From Planctomycetota bacterium (GTDB taxonomy: Bacteria > Planctomycetota > UBA1135 > GCA-002686595), in the NCBI GenBank assembly GCA_023150475.1, contig JAKLKU010000003.1, positions 1-64,000 of the forward strand: DNA of 64,000 nt. Direction: 5' to 3'. The notes beneath the pieces were generated by a model. That model was given only the letters and a program-made list of their open reading frames with translations, made no database searches and had not been told where the DNA came from. The translations under genes and the position numbers were made by a program. Every line of letters begins with the position of its first letter. Within the stretch, counting starts at the first letter, position 1. Positions 1-9,082 of this stretch are shown piece after piece.

Positions 1-323
1 AAGTCGCCGCAGTGTCGGACGAGCAGGCGAAAGTGGCGCTGCTCGGTCGTGCGCGAACAGCGGTGGTTGCGAGCGGACTGGCGGTGCGTGACCTTCGAGA
101 CGCGGTCGTAGAAGAAGGGCACGAGCAGGTCGGGGCGTTTCAGGCGGTAGTCGACGCGGAAGGTCTGCGAGGAGAAGCCGCGCGAGCAGGTGAGGCAGAG
201 GAAGCGCGCGACCTTGCGGGTATCGCAGCGCCGGCGGAAGTAGCCGCGGCGGCGAAAAAGGAAGGGCGAACCGGCGTGAGAGGGGCAGTCGGGACGGGGA
301 CAGAACTTCGGGTGAAAGTGCAT
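1..323 (-). CDS. Zinc-ribbon transposase-like protein, C-terminus beyond window edge
   Basis: The reading frame is open from an ATG at 321-323 to the left edge, giving 107 visible residues and no stop, so the gene is cut by the window. It starts MHFHPKFCPRPDC and carries five cysteines (C8, C13, C33, C43, C46) in a zinc-ribbon pattern. The block CLTCSRGFSSQTFRVDYR follows, then a basic helix-turn-helix-like stretch (SKVTHRQSARNH). This layout resembles the N-terminal DNA-binding part of IS-encoded transposases (InsA/IS1595-like zinc ribbons). That assignment is by motif only: no catalytic domain is visible and the protein may be a stand-alone DNA-binding protein. A copy of the dispersed repeat family lies just upstream (352-428). 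Confidence 0.6.
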   Translation of the reverse strand, partial: MHFHPKFCPRPDCPSHAGSPFLFRRRGYFRRRCDTRKVARFLCLTCSRGFSSQTFRVDYRLKRPDLLVPFFYDRVSKVTHRQSARNHRCSRTTEQRHFRLLVRHCGD

Positions 324-351
324 CGGCGGTCTCCAGAAAAACTCCGTACGC

Positions 352-428
352 CAGACAAAGACCGCCACAACCCGCTTTGGTTTCAGCCGCGCCCGAATTT
401 TCGGCGCAACGACGCGGGGCAGTATCGC
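352..428 (-). repeat. Dispersed about 90-bp repeat, copy 1 (divergent)
   Basis: Read on the minus strand it begins GCGATACTGCCCCGCGTCG and aligns without net gaps to the copies near 12.95, 23.65, 24.17 and 33.66 kb. Its opposite strand reads WFQPRPNFRRNDAGQYR in the frame where other copies read WLHPARDFLRNDRWQYR. It starts about 70 nt after the stop codon of the FG-GAP gene on the same strand. Confidence 0.5.
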
Positions 429-499
429 GCGCTCGCGCCGCCGGCCCCGCCCGCGTCAGGCCGTCGCGCTTCCGAAGACCCGCGACCGGTGGGTCCGGA

Positions 500-3187
500 T
501 CAGGGGCAGATCGTGAAGCGCACCGCCGAGCTCAGGCTCGTGTTGTTCGGCGGCGCGAAGCCTGCGTCGCGCGACCAGAACTGCCCGAACACTTCGACAC
601 TCGCCGCCAAGTTGGGGTCGGTGCCGCCCGCGATCCACGCGTTGAAGTCGAGCGTGTAGCTGCCGCTGCAATCGTTCGGCGGCGGATTGCCGCCCGAGTT
701 CTGCACGGGCGTGCGCTTGATCGGGAGCTTGACGCACAACGTGCCGCCCTGGAACGCGACCGCCTGCTTGCCGGTCACGCTGTAGAAGAAGAGGCCCGAC
801 TTGTTGTTGAGCACGTGGAACTCGCGCAACGAGAAGCCGGACGCGGCGCTCGCGCTCGGCGCGCCGAGCGTGCCGATGATCGGCACGCAGCCGAGGCTGT
901 TGGTCTTGCCGGTGCAGTACGTCTGGATGGACCCCGTGCACGTCGGGAAGACGGGGCGCTGCAACTTGACGTGGATGCCGGCGCCTTGGTTGTTGAGCGC
1001 CGCGAGGTCGAGCCGTCCGTCGAGGTCGAAGTCCGCGGCGACCAGACTCGTCGAGAACTCGTTCGGGATGCCGAACCGCGCGTCTTCCTGGAACACGCCC
1101 GTGCCCGAGTTCAGGTAGAGACCGATCGACAGTCCGTTGTAGTTGACGACGGCGAGGTCCGGTCGCGTGTCGCTGTCGACGTCCGCAGTGATCAAGCCAC
1201 GAGACGCGAAGCCGCCGCCCGCGGTGGTCGACGCCGCGAACGTGCCGTTGCCGTTGCCGAGCCACACGACGATGCCGGGCAAGCTGATGGTGCTCGCCGC
1301 TAGGTCGAGAGCTCCGTCGCCGTCGAAGTCGGAGGCCACCACGCGGTTCAGGGGTCCGATGGCCGTCAGCGCCACGCCGCCGACGAACCCGCCGGAGCCG
1401 TCGCCGAAGAACACCTCGACGCCGGAGAACGAGTTCGACGACGCCGCGACGTCCAGCCAGCCGTCGGCGTCGAAGTCGCCGAGCGCGAGGTACGCCGGAC
1501 CGTTCGCGACGCTGGTCGCCACCGCCGGACCGAACCCGCCGAAACCGTCGCCGAGCAGCGTCACCAGGTGCGCCGGCGTCGCCACGGCGGCGACCGCGTC
1601 GAGCTTCCCGTCGGCGTTCACGTCGGCGAGCTGCACGTCGAGGGCGCCGTAGTTCGTGCCGGAGATCGAGATCGGATACACCGTCTGCGCGCCGAACGCT
1701 CCCGCGCCGAGGTTCGTGAAGCGGTGCAGCCCTCCGCCGCCTCCCGCGACCGCGTCTCGATCGCCGTCGGCGTCGAGGTCCCCGACGGCGAGCGCGGCGA
1801 ACGTCGTCGAGCCCGCGAAGACCTGAGGCGTGTTGAACGAGCCGTTGCCGAAGCCGCGCACCAACACCAACGCACCGGGGTTGAAGCGCGTCGCGAGGAT
1901 GTCGGGCCGTCCGTCGCCGGTGACGTCGCCCGCGAACCCGTCGGTCAACGAGCCGGTGCCGCCGACCTGCGGTTGGTAGACGTCGAACGCGCCGCCGCCG
2001 CGCCCGAGCATCAGACAGACGTCGTGCGCTTCGAAGTTCGCGACGACGAGGTCCGCGATGCCGTTCGAGTCGACGTCGGTGCTCGCGATCGACGTCGCCG
2101 TCTTGCCCGCGGGGTACAAGCTCTGCGTGGTCCACTGGCCGTTGCCGTCGCCGCGGACGACCGCAATGCGCCTGACCGACGAGCCGACGAACGCGGCGTC
2201 GAGCGCCAAGTCGCCGTCGAAGTCCGCGACCGCGATCTGACGCGACGGCGCGAAGCCGCCGGTCGTGTTGTCGGTCACGACGCTGTCGGAGAGCACGAAC
2301 GCGCCCGTGCCGTCGCCGAGGAAGATCTGCGCTTCGGACGCTCCGTGGTTCGCGTACGTGACGAGATCGACGTCACCGTCGTCGTTCATGTCGACGAGCA
2401 CGACGTCGCGCGTGAGCGACGCGGCGACGACGCTCGCGTGGAACGCGAAGCTGCCGCCGACCTGACCCAGATACACCTCGACCGTGCCGACGCTCGACGA
2501 GTTCGCGAAGGCGAGGTCGAGACGGCCGTCGTGCGTCAGGTCGGCGAGCTCCACGCGGAACACGTTGCGACCGGACGTGTTCACGAGCTGCACCGGCGCC
2601 GCGAAACCGCCGAGGCCGTCGCCGGCGAGCAACGTGATCTCGCCGGCGGTGCCACCGCTGGTCTGCGCGCTCGTCACGAGATCGAGCTTGCCGTCGCCGG
2701 TGACGTCCGCGAGCGTGCAGGAGTTCATCTCGGTGCCGGATTGCGTCGTCGCGTGCAGCACGAGTTGCGCGCCCAGGCTGCCGCCACCTTGACCGAAGAG
2801 CACGACGACGTCCTGCGTCGTCTGCATCGCGACCGCGACGTCGAGCTCGCCGTCGAGATCGACGTCGCCGGTCGCGAGGCACGTGGGGAAACTCGGGAGC
2901 GCGATGCGCGGCAGCGCTTGGAACGTCCCGTCGCCGACGCCGAGCTGGACTTCGATCTCCTTCGTATCCCAATGACTCAACAGCAGATCGGGATGATCGT
3001 CGTGATCGAAGTGCGCTGGCTGCGCGTCGAGGATCGCCGAGAAGGTGTGCACCGGCAGGCGCGCCGAATCGAAACGCTCGATCGGAAGCTGGGCTCGGCC
3101 GAGCGAACCGGACGCGGTCGCGAAACAAGCGAGCAGCACACTTCGCCGAGCGAACCGGAACGCGTGGGACGGAAGCAGTCGACGCAT
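500..3187 (-). CDS. Exported FG-GAP/VCBS-repeat protein with shared C-terminal Cys-rich domain
   Basis: The 895-residue protein probably acts at the cell surface. The frame is open further upstream to 3487, but the ATG at 3185-3187 starts a credible signal peptide (MRRLLPSHAFRFARRSVLLACF... to about residue 33), so I start there. About 14 FG-GAP/VCBS units follow, each with a calcium-loop motif such as DVTGDGKLDL, DFDADGWLDV or DFDGDGALDL, as expected for a beta-propeller. The last 140 residues (nt 503-922), from TYCTGKTNSLGC to FTICP, form a Cys-rich domain also found at the ends of the genes at 34151, 43478 and 49939. There is no sortase or PEP-CTERM-type hydrophobic tail. The ligand is unknown. 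It may be a single-gene unit: the next gene on the right is divergent. Confidence 0.85.
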   Translation of the reverse strand: MRRLLPSHAFRFARRSVLLACFATASGSLGRAQLPIERFDSARLPVHTFSAILDAQPAHFDHDDHPDLLLSHWDTKEIEVQLGVGDGTFQALPRIALPSFPTCLATGDVDLDGELDVAVAMQTTQDVVVLFGQGGGSLGAQLVLHATTQSGTEMNSCTLADVTGDGKLDLVTSAQTSGGTAGEITLLAGDGLGGFAAPVQLVNTSGRNVFRVELADLTHDGRLDLAFANSSSVGTVEVYLGQVGGSFAFHASVVAASLTRDVVLVDMNDDGDVDLVTYANHGASEAQIFLGDGTGAFVLSDSVVTDNTTGGFAPSRQIAVADFDGDLALDAAFVGSSVRRIAVVRGDGNGQWTTQSLYPAGKTATSIASTDVDSNGIADLVVANFEAHDVCLMLGRGGGAFDVYQPQVGGTGSLTDGFAGDVTGDGRPDILATRFNPGALVLVRGFGNGSFNTPQVFAGSTTFAALAVGDLDADGDRDAVAGGGGGLHRFTNLGAGAFGAQTVYPISISGTNYGALDVQLADVNADGKLDAVAAVATPAHLVTLLGDGFGGFGPAVATSVANGPAYLALGDFDADGWLDVAASSNSFSGVEVFFGDGSGGFVGGVALTAIGPLNRVVASDFDGDGALDLAASTISLPGIVVWLGNGNGTFAASTTAGGGFASRGLITADVDSDTRPDLAVVNYNGLSIGLYLNSGTGVFQEDARFGIPNEFSTSLVAADFDLDGRLDLAALNNQGAGIHVKLQRPVFPTCTGSIQTYCTGKTNSLGCVPIIGTLGAPSASAASGFSLREFHVLNNKSGLFFYSVTGKQAVAFQGGTLCVKLPIKRTPVQNSGGNPPPNDCSGSYTLDFNAWIAGGTDPNLAASVEVFGQFWSRDAGFAPPNNTSLSSAVRFTICP

Positions 3188-3495
3188 GGTGTGGGAACTC
3201 GTTCCTGGGGCCGAGGCGACACTCCGTGCTCGCGCGAGCACGGCGGTCCTGGCTGGTGTCCGCTCGTGGTCGTCGAGTTTCGTGTTCCTCGGAAACTCGC
3301 AGCGTGCGCCGCGCCGACCGGTCGCCGCCAAGCGGCGGCACGGAGGAGCTCGGGCCCGCCCGCGGCGTCGGCGACGGGCCGTTGCACCGCCCGTGGGACG
3401 CACGGATCGTAAACACGACCGCGAGGCGGCGGCCGGAGCCACGAAGCTATCCTCTGGGCTTCCCCCGCCGGCCCCTGCAAGGAACAAGGCACCCC
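3188..3495. other. Divergent intergenic region between FG-GAP and M16 genes
   Basis: These 308 bp separate two divergent genes and should hold both promoters. I see a -10-like TATCCT at 3448-3453 for the rightward gene and an AAGG about 7 nt before its ATG. Open frames through here have no recognisable protein content. Confidence 0.4.
3448..3453 (+). promoter_or_regulatory. Putative -10 box of the M16 peptidase gene
   Basis: TATCCT in the context GCTATCCTC, 42 nt before the ATG at 3496. The same context (G-pyrimidine-TANNNT) recurs before other genes here, e.g. GTTATCCTC at 19973-19981. No clear -35 box was found at 16-18 nt spacing. Confidence 0.3.
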
Positions 3496-6270
3496 ATGCG
3501 CATCCTCCCCGCCCTCGCGCTCGGCTTTCTCGGTCTCACGGCGTCCGCGCAGGACATCGCGATCCCCTACCAGAAGTTCGTGCTCCAGAACGGGCTCGAA
3601 GTGATCGTCCACGAGGACCACTCCGACCCCGTCGTCGCAGTGTACGTCTACTACCACGTCGGCAGCGGCCGCGAAGTGCCCGGGCGTTCCGGCTTCGCGC
3701 ACCTGTTCGAGCACATGCTCTTCCAGGGCTCGCAGCACGTCGGCGACGACCAGCACTTCAAGCTCGTCGCCGAGGCCGGCGGCACGCTCAACGGCTCGAC
3801 GACCGAGGACCGCACCAACTACTTCGAAGTGCTGCCGTCGAATCAACTCGAGCTCGCGCTCTGGCTCGAAGCCGACCGCATGGGCTTCCTCCTGCCCGCG
3901 ATGACGCAGGCGAAGCTCGACAACCAACGCGACGTCGTGAAGAACGAGCGCCGACAGAACTACGAGAACCGGCCGTACGGCCAAGCGGAAGGCGTGATCG
4001 CCGCCGCGCTCTATCCGCCGGACCATCCGTACTCGTGGCTGACGATCGGCAGCCAAGAGGATCTCTCCGCCGCGACCCTCGACGACGTCAAGGCGTTCTT
4101 CGCGCGCTGGTACGGACCGAACAACGCGACGCTCGCGATCGGCGGCGACGTCGACGCGAGCACGGCGCTCGCGCTCGCCGAGAAGTACTTCGGTGCGATC
4201 CCGCGCGGACCGTCGGTCGACAAGCCGTTGCCGCGGCCGACGGTGCTCGCCGAGTCGAAGCGCATCGTGATGGAAGACCGCGTCAAGCTGCCGCAGCTCA
4301 CGTTCGTCTGGCCTGCGGTGCCGGCGTACTCGGAAGACGCGGCGGCGCTCGACTTCCTCGCGTCCGTGCTCTCGACCAACAAGTCCTCGGTGCTCGACAA
4401 GGCGTTGACGATCGACGCGGAGCTCGCGAGCGAAGTCAGCGCGTTCCACCAAGCGAGCGAGATCGCCGGGACGTTCGCGATCGAGGTCAAACCGCACCCG
4501 GGCGTGACGCTCGAGACGCTCGCGAAGCGCATCGACGAGCTGCTCGCCGAGCTCGACCGGAACGGCGTCGATCCCGAGCACCTGCAGCGCGTCAAGAACC
4601 GCTACGAAGCAGGCTTCGTGCGGCGCTACGAGACCGTCTCGTCGCGCACGTCGATGCTCGCGAACTACAACACGTTCCTGAAGGATCCGGGCTACTACCG
4701 CACGGACATGGAGCGACACCTCGCGGTCTCCACCGACGATCTGCGCCGCGTCTTGCGCACGTACGTGCTCGGGAAGTCGCGCATCGAGCTCTCGGTGGTG
4801 CCCACCGGCAAGCTCGACGCCGCGTTGCCCGGCTCGAAGAGCGACGTGAAGTGGTCCGCGCCCTCCGTCGCGAAGGAAATCGACCGCACGCAAAAGCCGG
4901 CGGCCGGGCCCGCGCCGACGTTCCGCTCGCCGAAGGTGTGGCACGCGAAGCTCGCGAACGGCGTCTCGGTCACGGCGTCGCCGTGGAACGAACTCCCGGT
5001 GAGCACGTTGTCGCTCAGCGTGCCCGCCGGCCGCATCCTCGAGACGCCGAAGACGCTCGGACTCGCGTCGCTCGTCGCCGAGATGCTCGAGCAAGGCACG
5101 CAATCGCTGTCGTCGGTCGCGTTCGCGGAGGAGCTCGACGGCCTCGGCGCGTCGCTCAGCGTCCGCGCGAGCGACGACGAGATCACGTTCTCGCTCTCGT
5201 GCCTCGACAAGCACTTGCCGAAGGCGCTCGGGCTGCTCGGCGAGGTGATCCTTGCGCCGCGTTTCGCGCAAGAGGACTTCGCGCGCTTGCAGAAGGAGCG
5301 TTTGCTCGCGATCGACACGCGCGGTGATCAGATCCGCGTGCTCGCCGGCGACGCCTACCGGCGGTTGCTCTGGGGCGAGCACGTGCTCGGTTTGCCCGCG
5401 AGCGGCACGCGCGAGTCCGTCGCGGCGCTGAAGCTCGACGACGTCAAGGGCTTCTGGCGCACGCACGGCGGACCGAACGGCGCGCGGCTGGTCTACGTCG
5501 GCGCGAAGGGCGAGAAGGAGCTCGTCGAGCTCTTCGCGCCGCTGACCGCGCGGTGGAAACAGTCGCCCACCGTCGCCGAGGCATCGAGCCGCACGGAGCC
5601 GAAGCCCGTCGCGATCGCGAAGACGCGGCTCTACTTGCTCGACAAGCCCGGCGCCGCGCAATCGGAGCTCCGCATCGGCCATCCGAGCGTGTCGGCGACC
5701 GATCCCGACTTCTATCCACTGCAGGTCCTCAACTATCCGCTCGGCGCCGCGTTCTCGAGCCGCGTCAACATGAACCTGCGCGAGGACAAGGGCTACACCT
5801 ACGGCGCGCGGACGTCGTTCGACGCCGGCGTGCGGCCCGGCGCGTTCACGGCGTCGGCCGCGGTCAAGACCGCGGACACGGCTCCGTCGATCGTCGAGTT
5901 CATGAAGGAGCTCACGAAGATCCGCGAAGGCATCACGGCGGAGGAGCTCGCCTTCACGCAGGACGCGCTGCTCTCGAGCGCGAACAAGGACTACGAGTCG
6001 ACGCGCGCGCTGCAGTCGCTCGTCGAGCGCATCAGCGAGCTCGGTTATCCCGACGACTACGTCGATCGCCGCCTCGGCTACCTGCGCTCGGTGAAGCTCG
6101 CGGACCTCAACGCGCTCGCGCCGAAGGCGATCCACCCGGACGCGATGGTGATCCTGGTCGTCGGCGACAAGGCGAAGATCGGCGCGGAGCTCGCGCAGCT
6201 CGGTTACGGCGAACCGATCGAACTCGATCCGTGGGGCGTGCCGCTCGCGAGCGGCGCCGCGTCGCGCTGA
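3496..6270 (+). CDS. M16 family zinc peptidase, two-domain, exported
   Basis: The 924-residue protein matches pitrilysin/insulinase-type M16 peptidases. It has a short signal peptide (MRILPALALGFLGLTASA) and then the inverted zinc motif HLFEH (residues 69-73, HxxEH) with the third ligand probably E151 in VVKNERR. The C-terminal half repeats the fold and keeps the substrate-binding motif LREDKGYTYGAR. It is expected to degrade peptides or small proteins in the periplasm. The upstream-extended frame (from 3226) is rejected because the ATG at 3496 starts the signal peptide and has AAGG 7 nt before it. The gene is convergent with the lyase gene to its right, with a shared hairpin terminator between them. 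The full two-domain length and intact motif argue for an active enzyme. Confidence 0.93.
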   Translation: MRILPALALGFLGLTASAQDIAIPYQKFVLQNGLEVIVHEDHSDPVVAVYVYYHVGSGREVPGRSGFAHLFEHMLFQGSQHVGDDQHFKLVAEAGGTLNGSTTEDRTNYFEVLPSNQLELALWLEADRMGFLLPAMTQAKLDNQRDVVKNERRQNYENRPYGQAEGVIAAALYPPDHPYSWLTIGSQEDLSAATLDDVKAFFARWYGPNNATLAIGGDVDASTALALAEKYFGAIPRGPSVDKPLPRPTVLAESKRIVMEDRVKLPQLTFVWPAVPAYSEDAAALDFLASVLSTNKSSVLDKALTIDAELASEVSAFHQASEIAGTFAIEVKPHPGVTLETLAKRIDELLAELDRNGVDPEHLQRVKNRYEAGFVRRYETVSSRTSMLANYNTFLKDPGYYRTDMERHLAVSTDDLRRVLRTYVLGKSRIELSVVPTGKLDAALPGSKSDVKWSAPSVAKEIDRTQKPAAGPAPTFRSPKVWHAKLANGVSVTASPWNELPVSTLSLSVPAGRILETPKTLGLASLVAEMLEQGTQSLSSVAFAEELDGLGASLSVRASDDEITFSLSCLDKHLPKALGLLGEVILAPRFAQEDFARLQKERLLAIDTRGDQIRVLAGDAYRRLLWGEHVLGLPASGTRESVAALKLDDVKGFWRTHGGPNGARLVYVGAKGEKELVELFAPLTARWKQSPTVAEASSRTEPKPVAIAKTRLYLLDKPGAAQSELRIGHPSVSATDPDFYPLQVLNYPLGAAFSSRVNMNLREDKGYTYGARTSFDAGVRPGAFTASAAVKTADTAPSIVEFMKELTKIREGITAEELAFTQDALLSSANKDYESTRALQSLVERISELGYPDDYVDRRLGYLRSVKLADLNALAPKAIHPDAMVILVVGDKAKIGAELAQLGYGEPIELDPWGVPLASGAASR

Positions 6271-6294
6271 CGACTCCTGGATTCGCTCGAACGC

Positions 6295-6332
6295 CCGGCC
6301 GGACGACACGAGTCGCCCGGCCGGTTCCTTTT
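6295..6332. terminator. Bidirectional hairpin terminator
   Basis: Two copies of CCGGCCGG (6295-6302 and 6317-6324) can pair across a 14-nt loop. TTCCTTTT follows on the plus strand. It sits between the convergent M16 and lyase genes, so it could end both transcripts. Confidence 0.6.
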
Positions 6333-6340
6333 CGATCGGC

Positions 6341-9082
6341 TCAGTGACGCGTGCCGACGGCCGCCGGCTTCGGCGTCGCGCGTGATTCGGGCTCGCGCGA
6401 CCGCTCCTGCGGCTCGAGCGGCGCGAAGCGGCCCTGGAAGAAGCGCAGCATCGGCGGCTCGTGCACGAAGCGCAGACCGTGGATCGTGTGGCGACGCTCG
6501 TAGAGCCGGATGATGCCGTCGGCGACGGCGCGCATGTGGTCGTTGGTGTAGACGCGGCGCGGAATCGTCAGGCGCACGAGCTCGAGCGCCGGCCGATAGT
6601 TCTTGCCGGTCTTCGCGTCGCGGCCCTTCGACACGTTGCCGCGCTCCATCGCGCGCACTCCGGTCTCGACGAAGATCTGCGCGGCGAGCATCTGCGCCGG
6701 GTACTCGTCCTGATCGACGTGCGGCAGGAAGCGTTTGACGTCGATGAAGATCGCGTGACTGCCCGGAGGCATCACGATCGGCACTCCGGCGTCCATCAGC
6801 CGTTGCGCGAGGTACGCCGACTGCTCGACGCGCGTGCGGATGTATCGGTCGTCGAGCATCTCGTGCACGCCCTTCGCCATCGCGGCGAGATCCGCCGCCG
6901 GCAAGCCGCCGTCGCGCACGCCGCCTTCGTAGACGCGCAGGAGGTCCTCGCAGCGCTCGGCCCACTCGGCGTTGTCCTTAAACGCGAGCACGCCGCCCAT
7001 GTTGATCAAGAAGTCCTTCTTGCCGGAGACGGTCGCGCCGTCGCCGTAGAGCATCATCTCGCGCAGGATGTCCTTGACCTTGGTCTTCGCGTAGCGCGGA
7101 TCGCGCTTCTGGATCATGTACGCGTTCTCCGCGGCGCGCGTCGCGTCGAAGAACACCGGGATCTTGCGCGCCGAGCAGTAGGCGTACACGTCCTTCATGT
7201 TCTGCATCGAGACCGGCTGGCCGCCGGCCATGTTCACCGTGTGCTCGAACGAGATGTACGCGATCTTCTCGGGCCCGTGCTCCTTCACGCATCGCTCGAG
7301 CTTCGCGAGGTCGATGTCGCCCTTCCACGGATGGTGGCTCGCCGGATCGTGGGCTTCGTCGACGATGATGTCGACGAACACGCCGCCCGCGAGCTCTTGA
7401 TGGAGCTTCGTCGTCGTGAAGTACATGTTGCCGGGCACGAGTTGCCCCGGCTTGATCATCGCTTGGCTGAGCACGTGCTCGGCGGCGCGGCCTTGGTGCG
7501 TCGGCAGGATGTGGCGGTAGCCGTAGATCTCCTGGAGCGCGGCCACGAACTCGTGGTACGCCTCGCTGGTGCCCGGCGTCGCGCGCGCGGCGGAGTAGGC
7601 GGCCCACTGTTCGGTGCTCATCGCCGACGTGCCGGAGTCCGTCAGCAGGTCGATCGCGACTTGCGCGCTCGGCAGCAGGAACGTGTTCCAGCCGGCGTCG
7701 CGGATCAGCTTCTCGCGCTCTTCGCGCGACGTCTGCGCGATGCGCTCGAGCGTGTGGATCGTGAACGGGAAGCAGTCGAACGCGTACGTCTCGAGGTCGG
7801 CGAACACCGAGCGGAACCGCAGCGCGTCGTGCCACTTCGAGCCGTGCTGCAGCTCGAGCGAGGCGACTCGATCGCGTTGTCGATAGAGCGCGACGATCGC
7901 ATCCGCGACCTGCGCGAGTTGCCAATTGGTCATCGCCAGCCGCGGAATCTGCACCGGCACGAGGTCGTCGCGGCCGACGAGACCCGTGACCAGCGTCCGC
8001 AAGCCGCTCGATTGGTAGAGCGCCGCGGCCAGCGCGTGTTGCGCGTGCTCCTTGACGTGCGGCAAGAATGCCTTCGCGACCAGGTACGCGCCGTCGCAAC
8101 CGAACTCGAGCGGCACGCCAGCCGCGCGCAGGCGCTCGTTGAAGAGCTGCGTCTGGTGCATCACCCATTGCACTTCGGCTTCGTCGCACATCTCGTCGAT
8201 GCCGCGCGCGAGCACCTCCATCGTCCGTCCGGACATGCCGCCGTACGTGTGCAGCCCTTCGTAGACGACCACTTCGTTCATGAAGAGCTCGTGGTCCGCC
8301 GGGTTGTCGGTCGTCAGGAGACCACCCGTGTTGCACTTCGGGTCCTGCGCGCCGTCGAGTTGCATCACGTGGCTCGTCTTGACGAGCTGACGGACGATGT
8401 CGGCGATCGAGCGCGAGTCCTGGCCGGGCTCGTAGCGTTGGATGAACCACGCGTTCTCGATGATCCGCGACGCATCGAGCACCAGGCGGACGCCACGTTT
8501 CTCCGCGGCCGCGCGCACGGCGGTCAGGTTCGCGAGGCTGACCGGGTGGCGGCCGTCGGCGTAGGTGTGGATGCTGATCGCGCAGACGTTGTCGGCGCGC
8601 AACTCGCGCTCGAGCGCCGCGAGGTCGACGTTGCCTGTGAACACCGGCTCTTCGCGGTCGCGCACGTCGTGGACTTCGATGCCGCGCGGCGCGAGCACGT
8701 CGATGCGACCACGCGCGTTGCTGGCGAGCATCCCGCCCTTCTTCGAGAGCGTCGCGTCGAGAAGCTTGACGCTGCCGAGCACGTTGTGCGTCGGGCACAC
8801 GTAGGTGTGACCGAAGACGCGCTGCACGCTCTTCACCAACGTCTCGAAGTTGCGCGCACCGGCGTAGGCTTCGTCGCCGACGAGCTCGCCGGAGAGCTGC
8901 TCCTGGCTGTACGCGCTCGTGCCGAGCGACGCCATGTCGAAGGTGATCTGCGACGGCGTCAGGTTGTAGACGTTGAAGTGCGCGTCCATCAGGAAGCGCT
9001 TGCGCTCCTCCAGCGTCGGGAACGCCACCGGACGCACGGTCTTGATCTTGTGGGGCTCGTGGATCGGTTGGGTCGTCTTCAT
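6341..9082 (-). CDS. Tandem tyrosine phenol-lyase-like protein with one catalytic and one pseudocatalytic half
   Basis: The 913 residues contain two copies of the beta-eliminating lyase (tryptophanase/tyrosine phenol-lyase) PLP fold. The C-terminal half (about 421-913) keeps the signature residues: TDSGTSAMS, PTHQGRAAE (527-535), NMYFTTTK, DATRAAENAY (646-655), SGKKD (686-690, with the PLP lysine) and MERGNVSKGR. TTT and MERG resemble tyrosine phenol-lyase rather than tryptophanase. The N-terminal half (about 1-420) keeps DASRIIENAW, but the lysine motif reads DGAQD (243-247) and PTHQGR reads PTHNVL, so it should not bind PLP through a Schiff base. Normal family members have about 460 residues and one domain. 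The ATG at 9080-9082 is preferred to the GTG three codons upstream. Whether it acts on tyrosine, tryptophan or another beta-substituted amino acid cannot be told from sequence. Confidence 0.88.
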   Translation of the reverse strand: MKTTQPIHEPHKIKTVRPVAFPTLEERKRFLMDAHFNVYNLTPSQITFDMASLGTSAYSQEQLSGELVGDEAYAGARNFETLVKSVQRVFGHTYVCPTHNVLGSVKLLDATLSKKGGMLASNARGRIDVLAPRGIEVHDVRDREEPVFTGNVDLAALERELRADNVCAISIHTYADGRHPVSLANLTAVRAAAEKRGVRLVLDASRIIENAWFIQRYEPGQDSRSIADIVRQLVKTSHVMQLDGAQDPKCNTGGLLTTDNPADHELFMNEVVVYEGLHTYGGMSGRTMEVLARGIDEMCDEAEVQWVMHQTQLFNERLRAAGVPLEFGCDGAYLVAKAFLPHVKEHAQHALAAALYQSSGLRTLVTGLVGRDDLVPVQIPRLAMTNWQLAQVADAIVALYRQRDRVASLELQHGSKWHDALRFRSVFADLETYAFDCFPFTIHTLERIAQTSREEREKLIRDAGWNTFLLPSAQVAIDLLTDSGTSAMSTEQWAAYSAARATPGTSEAYHEFVAALQEIYGYRHILPTHQGRAAEHVLSQAMIKPGQLVPGNMYFTTTKLHQELAGGVFVDIIVDEAHDPASHHPWKGDIDLAKLERCVKEHGPEKIAYISFEHTVNMAGGQPVSMQNMKDVYAYCSARKIPVFFDATRAAENAYMIQKRDPRYAKTKVKDILREMMLYGDGATVSGKKDFLINMGGVLAFKDNAEWAERCEDLLRVYEGGVRDGGLPAADLAAMAKGVHEMLDDRYIRTRVEQSAYLAQRLMDAGVPIVMPPGSHAIFIDVKRFLPHVDQDEYPAQMLAAQIFVETGVRAMERGNVSKGRDAKTGKNYRPALELVRLTIPRRVYTNDHMRAVADGIIRLYERRHTIHGLRFVHEPPMLRFFQGRFAPLEPQERSREPESRATPKPAAVGTRH

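Noticed and set aside
500..3487. 995-residue form of the FG-GAP protein starting at 3487
   Set aside because: The first 100 codons lie in the divergent promoter region and read as Arg/Ser-rich sequence; the signal peptide begins at 3187.
2977..6309. Minus-strand ORF of 1110 codons opposite the M16 peptidase gene
   Set aside because: Same shadow effect; no motifs, and the peptidase on the plus strand is intact with HxxEH and a signal peptide.
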